Shown here piece after piece: positions 33,031-40,436 of a stretch of 64,000 bases of DNA. The stretch covers positions 62,001 to 126,000 of the forward strand of contig CAKSKG010000002.1 in the NCBI GenBank assembly GCA_934464775.1, given 5' to 3'. Under the pieces are notes generated by a model. That model searched no databases. It saw nothing but the letters and a program-made list of their open reading frames with translations, and had not been told where the DNA came from. Each line of letters opens with the position of its first letter. The stretch's first letter is position 1. This DNA comes from an uncultured Oscillospiraceae bacterium. Lineage in GTDB: Bacteria; Bacillota; Clostridia; Oscillospirales; Ruminococcaceae. A program made the translations under genes and the position numbers.

Positions 33031-35765
33031 TACTTGAGATCTCTGCCGCAGCAGTTCTTGAACTTCTTGCCGCTTCCGCAGGGGCAGGGATCGTTTCTGC
33101 CGACCTTCTTAACACGTCTGCCGCCTGTTGTGGAATCGCTGCCGCCTACCTGACCGGGATCGGCAACTCTTTCACGCTTAGGCTCCTCGTTGTTGTTGAT
33201 GCGGATAGTGAACAGCAGTCTGATAGTTTCCTCACGGATAGACTCGATCATAGCATCGAACATCTCGAAGCCCTCATAACGATACTCGACAACGGGATTC
33301 TTCTGACCGTATGCTCTCAGACCGATACCCTTTCTCAGCTCGTCCATATCGTCGATGTGAGCCATCCACTTGATATCAACGACCTTCAGCAGGATAACTC
33401 TTTCAAGCTCACGGAGCACATCGCTGCCGATCTCCTGCTCACGCTTTGCATAGAAAGCAAGGGCACGGTCGCTCAGCTCCTTGATGATATCCTTCTTGTC
33501 GATCTTTTCAAGCTCCTCAACGGTATACTTGAAGTCGGAGGAGGTTGTAAGAACACCCTGGAAATGCTCTCTCAGACCGTCAAGATTCCAGTCATCGTGA
33601 ACAGTTCCGTCGATGATATATGCATTTACGCCGTCTGTTACCCAGTCGGTTATCATCTTCAGGATATAATCGTGGATATCCTCGCCGTTGAGGACCTTTG
33701 CTCTCTGACCGTAGATGATCTCACGCTGTGTTGACATAACATCGTCGTAGTTGAGGACATTCTTTCTGATAGCGAAGTTTCTGCCCTCGACCTTCTTCTG
33801 TGAGGACTCGATGACCTTTGTGAGCATCTTGGACTGGATAGGCATATCCTCCTCAACATTGAGGGAGTTCATCATGCCTGTGAGCTTGTCGCCGCCGAAC
33901 AGACGCATAAGATCGTCCTCCAGCGACAGATAGAACTGGCTCTCACCTGGGTCGCCCTGACGTCCCGCACGGCCTCTCAGCTGATTGTCGATACGTCTCG
34001 ATTCGTGACGCTCGGTACCGAGAATAAACAGACCGCCTGCTTCCCTTACCTTGTTTGCCTGCTCCTTGATAACGCTCTGGTGCTTGTCATAAAGCTCCTT
34101 ATAGGTCTTTCTTGCCTCGATAACAGCCTGATCGTCCGTATCCGCAAAGCCGATAGCCTCGTTGATAAGATCCTCTTCCATGCCCATTTTGCGCATATCC
34201 GCCTTGGCAAGGAACTCGGCGTTGCCGCCCAGCAGGATATCGGTACCGCGGCCTGCCATGTTTGTTGCGATAGTTACCGCACCAAGCTTACCTGCCTGTG
34301 CAACGATCTGTGCTTCCTTTGCGTGCTGCTTTGCATTGAGGACCTCATGCTTGATTCCTCTCTGTGAAAGCATCTTTGAAAGTATCTCGGATTTCTCGAT
34401 AGATACAGTACCTACCAGAACAGGCTGACCCTTTTCGTGGCATTCAACTATGCGCTCGATAGCCGCCTTGAACTTGCCCATTTCTGTCTTATATACAACA
34501 TCGGGGTGGTCGATACGCTGAACGGGACGGTTCGTGGGTATCTCGATAACGTCCAGCTTGTAGATCTCTCTGAACTCGTCCTCCTCGGTCATGGCAGTAC
34601 CTGTCATACCGGACAGCTTGCTGTAAAGACGGAAGAAGTTCTGGAATGTGATGCTGGCAAGAGTCTTGGACTCGTGAGCCACCTTAACGCCTTCCTTAGC
34701 CTCGATAGCCTGATGCAGACCGTCGTTAAAGCGGCGTCCCATCATAAGACGGCCGGTGAACTCGTCAACGATAACTACCTCGCCGTCCTTGACGATATAG
34801 TCGATATCGTTCTTCATAACGCCGTTTGCCTTCAGCGCCTGATTGATGTGGTGCAGGAGAGTGGAGTTCTCCGCATCGTAAAGGTTAACGACATTGAAAG
34901 CCTTCTCCGCCTTCTTAACACCCTGACGGGTGATAGTTGCGGTCTTTGCCTTCTCGTCGATGATATAGTCATAATCCTCGGCAACGTCTTCCTGATCCAC
35001 CTTATCGTCCATTTCAACAACGACATAAGGCTTCAGGCTCTTTGCGAACTTATCCGCAAGAGTATAAAGCTCTGTGGACTTATCGCCCTTGCCCGAAATA
35101 ATAAGAGGGGTACGTGCTTCATCAATAAGGATAGAGTCAACCTCATCGACGATAGCAAAGTTGAATTCACGCTGAACCTTTTCATTCTTGTAGATTACCA
35201 TGTTGTCACGGAGGTAGTCGAAGCCGAATTCATTGTTCGTACCGTATGTGATATCGCAGTTATAAGCCTCACGGCGCTGATTGTTGTCCAGCTCGTGAGT
35301 GATACAGCCGATAGTCAGACCGAGATAGCGGTATACCTTGCCCATTTCCTCGGACTGAGTCTTAGCCAGATAGTCGTTTACAGTAACGACATGACAGCCC
35401 TTGCCCTCAAGAGCATTAAGATAAGAAGCACAGCAGGCAACCAGAGTTTTACCTTCACCTGTACGCATCTCGGCGATACGGCCCTGCTGGAGCACGATAG
35501 CGCCTATGATCTGAACGGGATAGGGCTTTTTTCCGAGAACACGCCATGCAGCCTCTCTTACGGTAGCAAGAGCCTCGGGCATGATGCTGTCGAGAGATTC
35601 ACCGCCGTCAAGGCGCTCTCTGAATTCATTTGTCTTTGCTTTAAGCTCCGCTTCGGAAAGCTTGGAGAATTCCTCATCATAAGCGAGAACCTTTTCCTTG
35701 ATAGGATCTATTTTTTTCAGCTCACGCTTACTGTAATTACCGAAAAGTCCGTCTAAAAGTCCCAT
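33030..35765 (-). CDS. secA: Preprotein translocase ATPase SecA
   Basis: SecA drives proteins through the SecYEG channel by ATP hydrolysis. The 911-residue protein contains Walker A in MRTGEGKTLVA (about residue 100), the DEAD-like VDEVDSILIDEARTPLI, the preprotein cross-linking domain, NMAGRGTDILLGG and the QLRGRAGRQGDPGESQFYLSLED motif VI region, then the helical scaffold. It ends with a SEC-C zinc motif CPCGSGKKFKNCCG that binds SecB or ribosome partners in other bacteria. In many Firmicutes hpf/raiA precedes secA and prfB follows; neither is present here. The stop codon is completed by the first base of the 163-bp repeat. Promoter: TTGACA, 17 bp, TATAAT (35962-35934). Confidence 0.98.
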   Translation of the reverse strand: MGLLDGLFGNYSKRELKKIDPIKEKVLAYDEEFSKLSEAELKAKTNEFRERLDGGESLDSIMPEALATVREAAWRVLGKKPYPVQIIGAIVLQQGRIAEMRTGEGKTLVACCASYLNALEGKGCHVVTVNDYLAKTQSEEMGKVYRYLGLTIGCITHELDNNQRREAYNCDITYGTNNEFGFDYLRDNMVIYKNEKVQREFNFAIVDEVDSILIDEARTPLIISGKGDKSTELYTLADKFAKSLKPYVVVEMDDKVDQEDVAEDYDYIIDEKAKTATITRQGVKKAEKAFNVVNLYDAENSTLLHHINQALKANGVMKNDIDYIVKDGEVVIVDEFTGRLMMGRRFNDGLHQAIEAKEGVKVAHESKTLASITFQNFFRLYSKLSGMTGTAMTEEDEFREIYKLDVIEIPTNRPVQRIDHPDVVYKTEMGKFKAAIERIVECHEKGQPVLVGTVSIEKSEILSKMLSQRGIKHEVLNAKQHAKEAQIVAQAGKLGAVTIATNMAGRGTDILLGGNAEFLAKADMRKMGMEEDLINEAIGFADTDDQAVIEARKTYKELYDKHQSVIKEQANKVREAGGLFILGTERHESRRIDNQLRGRAGRQGDPGESQFYLSLEDDLMRLFGGDKLTGMMNSLNVEEDMPIQSKMLTKVIESSQKKVEGRNFAIRKNVLNYDDVMSTQREIIYGQRAKVLNGEDIHDYILKMITDWVTDGVNAYIIDGTVHDDWNLDGLREHFQGVLTTSSDFKYTVEELEKIDKKDIIKELSDRALAFYAKREQEIGSDVLRELERVILLKVVDIKWMAHIDDMDELRKGIGLRAYGQKNPVVEYRYEGFEMFDAMIESIREETIRLLFTIRINNNEEPKRERVADPGQVGGSDSTTGGRRVKKVGRNDPCPCGSGKKFKNCCGRDLK

Positions 35766-35933
35766 TTATTTTATTCCACCTTAAATATAAATAGTATAAA
35801 CCGCCGCCTATGGTGCATCAATAATTAAGTAAGCGCCGCAAAAAGCCGCAGGCATTATTTCAGACATATCAAGAGCATATCATGAAACTGTTTTCCTTAA
35901 TATACATATACACTTAACGCATTATACAATAAC

Positions 35934-35962
35934 ATTATATCGCAGAAAATTTACTTTGTCAA
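35934..35962 (-). promoter_or_regulatory. Sigma-A promoter of secA
   Basis: Minus strand TTGACA (complement at 35957-35962), 17-bp spacer, TATAAT (35934-35939): a perfect consensus, with a leader of about 160 bases. Confidence 0.85.
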
Positions 35963-36073
35963 CACAAAACAGGAATTGACACTACAAATAAAACGCACCG
36001 AGCCATGTCACAAATTGTATGAAATGTCAAGTAAGTTTCCCCGAAAATGCGATATTACGGGCTGTAATATTAT

Positions 36074-36191
36074 TTTTCAACAATTTTCCGTTTATTTCCG
36101 AAAACGCATTTATCGGACTAGATGTACTTTTCAACAAAGATTTCAACATTTTCAACCGACATTCAAAGGTTTTTCAACCAAGTTTTCAACA
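36074..36191. repeat. Cluster of six TTTTCAAC boxes (DnaA-box-like)
   Basis: The motif TTTTCAAC(A/C), or ATTTCAACA in one case, starts at 36074, 36128, 36140, 36149, 36171 and 36183, all in the same direction. The last box faces an inverted match (ATTGAAAAC) four bases later. It lies upstream of the small membrane gene and near the secA promoter. TTTTCAACA is close to the variant DnaA boxes found in clostridial origins (consensus TTATCCACA). Confidence 0.5.
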
Positions 36192-36330
36192 CAGTATTGA
36201 AAACTTTGGGTTTACTATATGTATATATTGGGATACATCAGGCAATAATAATCCCAAACAAGCCGATAAGGGAACGCTTTTATCAGCACAGCCGAAAGCG
36301 GTATTTTCTTATAAAGAAAGGACAAATAAA

Positions 36331-36612
36331 ATGTGTATCAAAGGTGTAAACAAGAGAGTAATAGAGGTGATCGGGACCGACAATGCCTATTTTGAGAAAG
36401 CCGTATTATATATACGTCCCGAATGCACAGCACTGACCGACTCACGGCTCACAGAGGAAGCAAAAGCATATGCTGCGGTACTGTCCGAAAATTCCTCGGC
36501 GGAAGAGCGGCTTTACGCACGGCGAAAAAAGATAATATACACGGTATGCATATCGGTGACAGCGCTTTGTCTTATCATATCGGGTGCTATTTATCTGGCG
36601 CTTATCATATAA
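36331..36612 (+). CDS. Small conserved membrane protein, 93 aa
   Basis: The protein starts MCIKGVNKRVIEVIGTDNAY, has an amphipathic middle with SRLTEEAKAYAAVLSENSSAEERLYARR and ends in one transmembrane helix (IIYTVCISVTALCLIISGAIYLALII). It is therefore a tail-anchored protein with a cytosolic N-terminus. I believe similar small proteins occur in other clostridia (from memory, not checked), but their function is unknown to me. The frame is open back to 36019, but AAAGGA lies eight bases before the ATG at 36331 and the upstream part is low-complexity noncoding sequence. A weak promoter (TTGAAA ... TATATT, about 36197-36225) is possible. Confidence 0.7.
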   Translation: MCIKGVNKRVIEVIGTDNAYFEKAVLYIRPECTALTDSRLTEEAKAYAAVLSENSSAEERLYARRKKIIYTVCISVTALCLIISGAIYLALII

Positions 36613-36707
36613 TGTTATTGCTTATTTTTCAATTGGGAGTGACTTGATTTTTATTATGCTGAGTTTTATTTTATTCTTAAATGATTTTTTTCATCTGTTT
36701 TCTTCTC

Positions 36708-37049
36708 GGAGTTCCGCCTCCGGCGGGCAAAGGGATGAACCAAAATGGGACGTGGCGCAGTACCTGCGCCTAAAATAAAAGCAGAAGCAAAAATCGGGCA
36801 CTCTCCGCAGGAGAGTATGCTCCCATTTAGGTTCTCCCTCTGCACTCTCTTTCCTTATCCCCCGCCCGATTTTTGAAATTCCATATCAAAATAATTCTTA
36901 GATTTAATATTCCCGACGGTTCATAAAACGCTTATTATTTTCTCTTTCATTCGTGGCGCTCAACCGTCGGCTATTTGGTGAAGTGATTACTTCAAGTTAG
37001 TTATTATAGTTGTCATTCTCAATCTTAAATTTCCCCGACGGGTCGCTTA
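36708..37049 (+). repeat. Pseudoknotted noncoding repeat, copy B
   Basis: This is the third copy of the element at 28478 and 28824. Stem 1 is GAACC-x-AAATGGGA with TCCCATTT-x-GGTTC, a different base set from copies A and C but still paired. Two extra hairpins (GGCGCAG-TAC-CTGCGCC and ACTCTCC-GCA-GGAGAGT) sit in its loop. The pseudoknot pair CAAAAATCGGGC (36788-36799) with GCCCGATTTTTG (36864-36875) is perfect. The pyrimidine tract, the CGACGGTT/AACCGTCG stem and the ending CGACGGGTCGCTTA are kept. It lies just after the small membrane gene. No protein is encoded. Confidence 0.75.
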
Positions 37050-37130
37050 GTGTACAGATCATTTGCAAATTGCTTTCATTGCAAATCACTTGCAAATTAT
37101 AAGTGCTTTTCACAATCATATATGAAAACG

Positions 37131-37345
37131 CAAAACAAAAACTGCCCGAAACCTGATAAGCTTCGGGCAGTCGGACAGTCATGCTGTTTGTATTGCAGAT
37201 GCAGCATCATTACAGTAAAAGGCTCGGAGAAAGCCGTCGGAAAAGTTTAATGGTCGTATAGCCACCTGCGGTCTGTCAGGAAGACCGCTCTTTGTTCTGC
37301 AATACAAACAACATGACTCAAAATAAGAGATATTTCCCTTCTTCC
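37131..37345 (-). ncRNA. Candidate free-standing structured RNA with terminator
   Basis: On the minus strand, two 21-base segments (37317-37297 and 37198-37178) pair with one G-U-type change and enclose a multibranched core. The core has a perfect 7-bp hairpin GCGGTCT/AGACCGC (37268-37288), a conserved-looking single-stranded GGTGGCTATACGAC, a CATTA/TAATG stem and a GGCT/AGCC hairpin within it. A strong intrinsic terminator follows (ACTGCCCGAA..TTCGGGCAGT plus a T-run, 37171-37131). No open frame is present and no gene follows within range, so this is not a simple leader. The 5' end is estimated from a TATATA box near 37355. It lies 1.4 kb upstream of secA. 6S and raiA-type RNAs are possible classes, but I cannot match either. 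Confidence 0.55.
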
Positions 37346-37460
37346 GTATATATAACCCGAAAATATGCCATTTGGGGACACTTTTTTTGCAAAAATTTTT
37401 TAAATTGTATATTTGCACATTTTTATATTTGAATCATCACGCATATATGTTGATATTTTA

Positions 37461-37503
37461 CAAACTCACCGTCCGATATTGAGCGGACGGTGAGTTGTTT
37501 TTA
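37461..37503 (+). terminator. Strong hairpin with T-run
   Basis: AACTCACCGTCCG pairs with CGGACGGTGAGTT around ATATTGAG and is followed by GTTTTTA. No clear plus-strand gene lies just upstream, so the transcript it ends is unknown. It insulates the two-component genes. Confidence 0.7.
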
Positions 37504-37561
37504 TAAAAAAAATTAATGCTTCCCCGCTTTATTCCGTATAAGCCAAACATTAAAATATCTA

Positions 37562-37590
37562 TTGCAAAAAAATCTTAATAATGCTATAAT
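37562..37590 (+). promoter_or_regulatory. Promoter of the two-component operon
   Basis: TTGCAA (37562-37567), 17-bp spacer, TATAAT (37585-37590), about 30 bases before the likely start codon. Confidence 0.75.
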
Positions 37591-37621
37591 TAATGTATAA
37601 AATTTTCGGAAAGGCGGGATC

Positions 37622-38317
37622 ATTATATTTAAGATACTTGTTGCCGAGGACGACGCCGAGATCAGAAATCTTTTCTGCACAGTGCTGCGTGAGAATTCCT
37701 TTTCACCTATCGAAGCGGCAGACGGTGTTCAGGCTCTTGAAATAATGGATAACGAATATATCGACCTGATAATATCGGACATTATGATGCCGAATATGGA
37801 CGGCTATGAGCTTACACGGCAGATACGCGATGCGGGACTTGATATCCCTATCCTCATGATAACCGCAAAGGACGGCAGCTTCTATAAGCAGGAGGGCTTC
37901 CTTTCGGGCACGGACGATTACATGGTAAAGCCCGTTGACGTCAATGAAATGGTCTGGCGTGTAAAGGCTCTGCTGCGGCGCTCAAAAAGCATACATGACC
38001 GCCGCCTGGAGATCGGCGGAACGGTGCTTGACTGCGATTCATACAGCATATCCTTCGGCGGAAGCACGGAGATACTTCCCCCAAAGGAATTTCAGCTTTT
38101 ATACAAGCTTGCCTCCGCTCCCAACAGGACCTTTACCCGAATGCAGATAATGGACGAAATATGGGGCATGGATTCCGAATCCACACTGCACACCCTTGAA
38201 GTCCATATCGGCAGGCTCCGTGAACGTCTGAAAGACAACACGGATATCCAGATAGTCACCGTAAGGGGTCTTGGCTATAAAGCCACCACCTCCCCTGCCG
38301 CTAAGGCAAAGCTGTGA
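37622..38317 (+). CDS. OmpR-family response regulator with ATT start
   Basis: This DNA-binding regulator is 231 residues. The receiver domain begins IIFKILVAEDDAEIRNLF, with the acidic pocket EDD, the phosphorylated Asp in LIISDIMMPNMDG (about residue 53), the Thr in MITAKD and the Lys in MVKPVD. The C-terminal winged helix (about 130-225) has LPPKEFQLLYKLA and TLEVHIGRLRERL. The first conventional start, GTG at 37682, would delete the first strand and the EDD pocket and has no ribosome site. An ATT at 37622, preceded by GGAAAGGCGGGATC, gives the normal family N-terminus. I therefore propose an ATT start. The partner kinase gene follows after 10 bases. Confidence 0.88.
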   Translation: MIFKILVAEDDAEIRNLFCTVLRENSFSPIEAADGVQALEIMDNEYIDLIISDIMMPNMDGYELTRQIRDAGLDIPILMITAKDGSFYKQEGFLSGTDDYMVKPVDVNEMVWRVKALLRRSKSIHDRRLEIGGTVLDCDSYSISFGGSTEILPPKEFQLLYKLASAPNRTFTRMQIMDEIWGMDSESTLHTLEVHIGRLRERLKDNTDIQIVTVRGLGYKATTSPAAKAKL

Positions 38318-38327
38318 GGCGACGGAT

Positions 38328-39377
38328 ATGAAAAAGAAAAACAAAAAAGAAAAAGCCCCGATAGGAGTAACATTTTTATTCACCATAATCATTTTCATAT
38401 TTATAGTGGTGGAAATGGCTGCCGCAGCTATCATAATCTACATAATGGACAGGCTGGGATTTTTCACGGAGGACGGAAATTCGGGCACGAAGATCGCATG
38501 GATATATCTTATGGTTCTTAGCATAATAATGGGAGTTTCCGCAGCGATAATCGTAGGCAATATAATTTTTGTCCCCGTAAAAAAGCTGAACAAAGCCATG
38601 CGCAAAGTCGCCGAGGGCGATTACAGCGTTACCGTTGACGGCGAAAAAGCACTGTGGGAGATCCGTGAAATGGCTCATAATTTCAACATCATGACCCGTG
38701 AGCTGGGCAACTCAAAGATAATCCACAATGACTTCACAAGAAATGTTTCCCACGAAATGAAAACTCCCCTTGCGTCTATCGAGGGCTATGCGGAGCTGCT
38801 TGCCGCAGAAAAAATATCGGACGAGAACCGCAAGCTTTATGCTTCAAAAATAGTGGACGCTTCACGTCGGCTTTCCTCCCTTACGGGAAATATACTGGAG
38901 CTTTCAAAGCTGGAGAACAAGCAGGTCAAGCCCGAAATGAAGGAATTTCGTCTGGACGAACAGCTGCGACGGGTTGTGCTTCTGTTTGAGGACAGCTGGA
39001 GCAGCAAGGAGCTTGACATTGAAATGGACGTCCCCGAGATAACATACAGCGGCAATGAAGAGCTGCTGTTTCAGGTATGGCAGAATCTTTTCGGAAATGC
39101 ACTGAAATTCACCCCCGAGGGCGGCTGCATATCGGTTTCGGCAAAACGAACCGACAGCGGCGTTTCGGTTTCCGTAAAAGACAGCGGCACGGGCATTCCG
39201 AAAGAATCCCAGAAGCGCATATTTGAAAAATTCTATCAGGCGGATTCTTCCCGTTCAATGCGAGGAAACGGTCTGGGACTTGCGATAGCCGCAAGGATAG
39301 TCCAGCTCCACGGCGGAGAAATATCTGTTGAAAGCGAAGAGGGCAAGGGCTCGGAATTTACCGTAACTCTTCCATAA
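38328..39377 (+). CDS. Sensor histidine kinase
   Basis: This membrane kinase of 349 residues pairs with the preceding response regulator. It has a very basic N-terminus, two transmembrane helices (about 15-45 and 60-85) with a very short external loop, HAMP (VPVKKLNKAMRKVAEGDYSV), the phospho-accepting His in NVSHEMKTPLASIEGY, the N box NLFGNALKFTPEGG, the G1 box VKDSGTGIPKE and the G2 box GNGLGLAIAARIVQLHGG. The loop of about 15-20 residues leaves no room for a real extracellular sensor, so it may sense the membrane or a partner. The ATG at 38328 has GAGG eight bases upstream; the longer open frame from 38271 overlaps the regulator and is not used. The signal is unknown. Confidence 0.94.
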   Translation: MKKKNKKEKAPIGVTFLFTIIIFIFIVVEMAAAAIIIYIMDRLGFFTEDGNSGTKIAWIYLMVLSIIMGVSAAIIVGNIIFVPVKKLNKAMRKVAEGDYSVTVDGEKALWEIREMAHNFNIMTRELGNSKIIHNDFTRNVSHEMKTPLASIEGYAELLAAEKISDENRKLYASKIVDASRRLSSLTGNILELSKLENKQVKPEMKEFRLDEQLRRVVLLFEDSWSSKELDIEMDVPEITYSGNEELLFQVWQNLFGNALKFTPEGGCISVSAKRTDSGVSVSVKDSGTGIPKESQKRIFEKFYQADSSRSMRGNGLGLAIAARIVQLHGGEISVESEEGKGSEFTVTLP

Positions 39378-39392
39378 GAAAGGACACTGAAA

Positions 39393-39800
39393 ATGAAATC
39401 AAGAATACGTCCCGAATATCCCGAAACGGCGGTACTGCTGTTCATAAATGACAAAAAGGCAGCCGATATTGCGTTGGCGCTGGAAAAGCTGAATATACGG
39501 ACTCTCACTCCTCCCGAAAGCGAATACGGCGAAACCGTGGGCTGCCTTGCGCAGATATCGGGATTTGAAAAGAAGAATATTTCCTTTCCCGAAGATGCCG
39601 AAAGCGATGAGCTTATCATCTTTGCAGGGATAACCCCAAAGCGTCTTGATAAAATACTTGACACGCTCCGCAGTGAAAATCTCACGGTGCGATTTAAGGT
39701 AATGCTCACCGAGTACAACCGCAGCATGACCGTCCCCGAGCTTACAAAGCATCTTTTCTCCGAGGAAGCGGAGATTCGGAGAATGAATAAAGAAAAGTGA
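39393..39800 (+). CDS. DUF3783-domain protein
   Basis: This 135-residue cytosolic protein has a C-terminal half that matches DUF3783: IIFAGITPKRLDKILDTLR followed by FKVMLTEYNRSMTVPELTKHL. The N-terminal half (IRPEYPETAVLLFINDKKAADIALALEKLNIRTL) looks like a small alpha/beta fold. The function of the family is unknown. It starts 15 bases after the histidine kinase with a GAAAGGA site, so it probably belongs to the same transcript. Confidence 0.82.
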   Translation: MKSRIRPEYPETAVLLFINDKKAADIALALEKLNIRTLTPPESEYGETVGCLAQISGFEKKNISFPEDAESDELIIFAGITPKRLDKILDTLRSENLTVRFKVMLTEYNRSMTVPELTKHLFSEEAEIRRMNKEK

Positions 39801-39925
39801 ATTTTCGGAAGATCCTGCCTGAATTTTTGGGCAGGATATATTTATATACCGTGCTTTTCCATTTGACAATTTCCGCAGAATGTGCTATCCTTGTAGAAAA
39901 AGAACGAAAGGAAGTGTCCCCCTGC

Positions 39926-40426
39926 ATGACGGCTGAACGCTTCGCCGCCATTGAAAAATGGTTCAAAGCAGACCCGAAACGCATCGGCTTTCTTAAAGCC
40001 GTAAGCAAAACCACATCTGTCGTCGGCTACGGTGCCTACGCCGTACTGCTGATTTTTCTCATTATTACAAAAAATTTTGGCGGACTTATCCGCTGTATCG
40101 CCGTTCCCGCCGTAACATTTATCCTTGCAACACTGATACGCAGCGGAATAAACGCTCCACGTCCCTATGAAAAGCTTGGGATAACTCCCCTTATCCCCAA
40201 AAACACAAAGGGAAAATCCTTTCCCAGCCGACACGTTGTATGCATCGTTATAATCGCCGCCGCATGGCTGTACATCTATCCTCCCGTGGGGATATTCATG
40301 TCCGCCGTAAGTCTTGTCATTATGATAATTCGTCCGCTGGCAGGCGTGCATTTTACCGTTGACGTGATCTCAGGAGCTGTTTTTGCGGCGCTGTGCGGAA
40401 TTATCGGCTTTGTACTTATCCCGTGA
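39926..40426 (+). CDS. PAP2-family phosphatase
   Basis: This small integral membrane phosphatase of 166 residues has the three PAP2 signature parts: RSGINAPRPYEKLG (part of KX6RP), FPSRHVVC (PSGH-type, here PSRH) and RPLAGVHFTVDVISG (SRX5HX3D-type). It has about five transmembrane helices. Substrates of the family include phosphatidic acid, PGP and undecaprenyl pyrophosphate; it is not possible to choose here. The ATG at 39926 is 14 bases from AAAGGA; an in-frame GTG at 39914 is too close to it. The longer frame from 39797 is not supported. nth starts 10 bases after its stop. Confidence 0.88.
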   Translation: MTAERFAAIEKWFKADPKRIGFLKAVSKTTSVVGYGAYAVLLIFLIITKNFGGLIRCIAVPAVTFILATLIRSGINAPRPYEKLGITPLIPKNTKGKSFPSRHVVCIVIIAAAWLYIYPPVGIFMSAVSLVIMIIRPLAGVHFTVDVISGAVFAALCGIIGFVLIP

Positions 40427-40436
40427 GGTGTTACTG

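Noticed and set aside
34437..35756. Plus-strand frame of 439 codons opposite secA
   Set aside because: It is antisense to SecA, which has every family motif on the minus strand; no independent evidence.
36074..36191. TTTTCAAC cluster as a CRISPR array or tandem repeat
   Set aside because: Units are only 8-9 bases, spacing is irregular and there is no repeat-spacer pattern.
36019..36330. Upstream extension of the small membrane gene (104 extra codons)
   Set aside because: The extension covers the TTTTCAAC box cluster and promoter-like DNA, and a good ribosome site marks the ATG at 36331.
37261..37320. 5S rRNA-like or tRNA-like reading of the GGTGGCTATACGAC segment
   Set aside because: Only a short resemblance to the 5S 5' region; the rest of the fold and length do not fit 5S rRNA or a tRNA cloverleaf.
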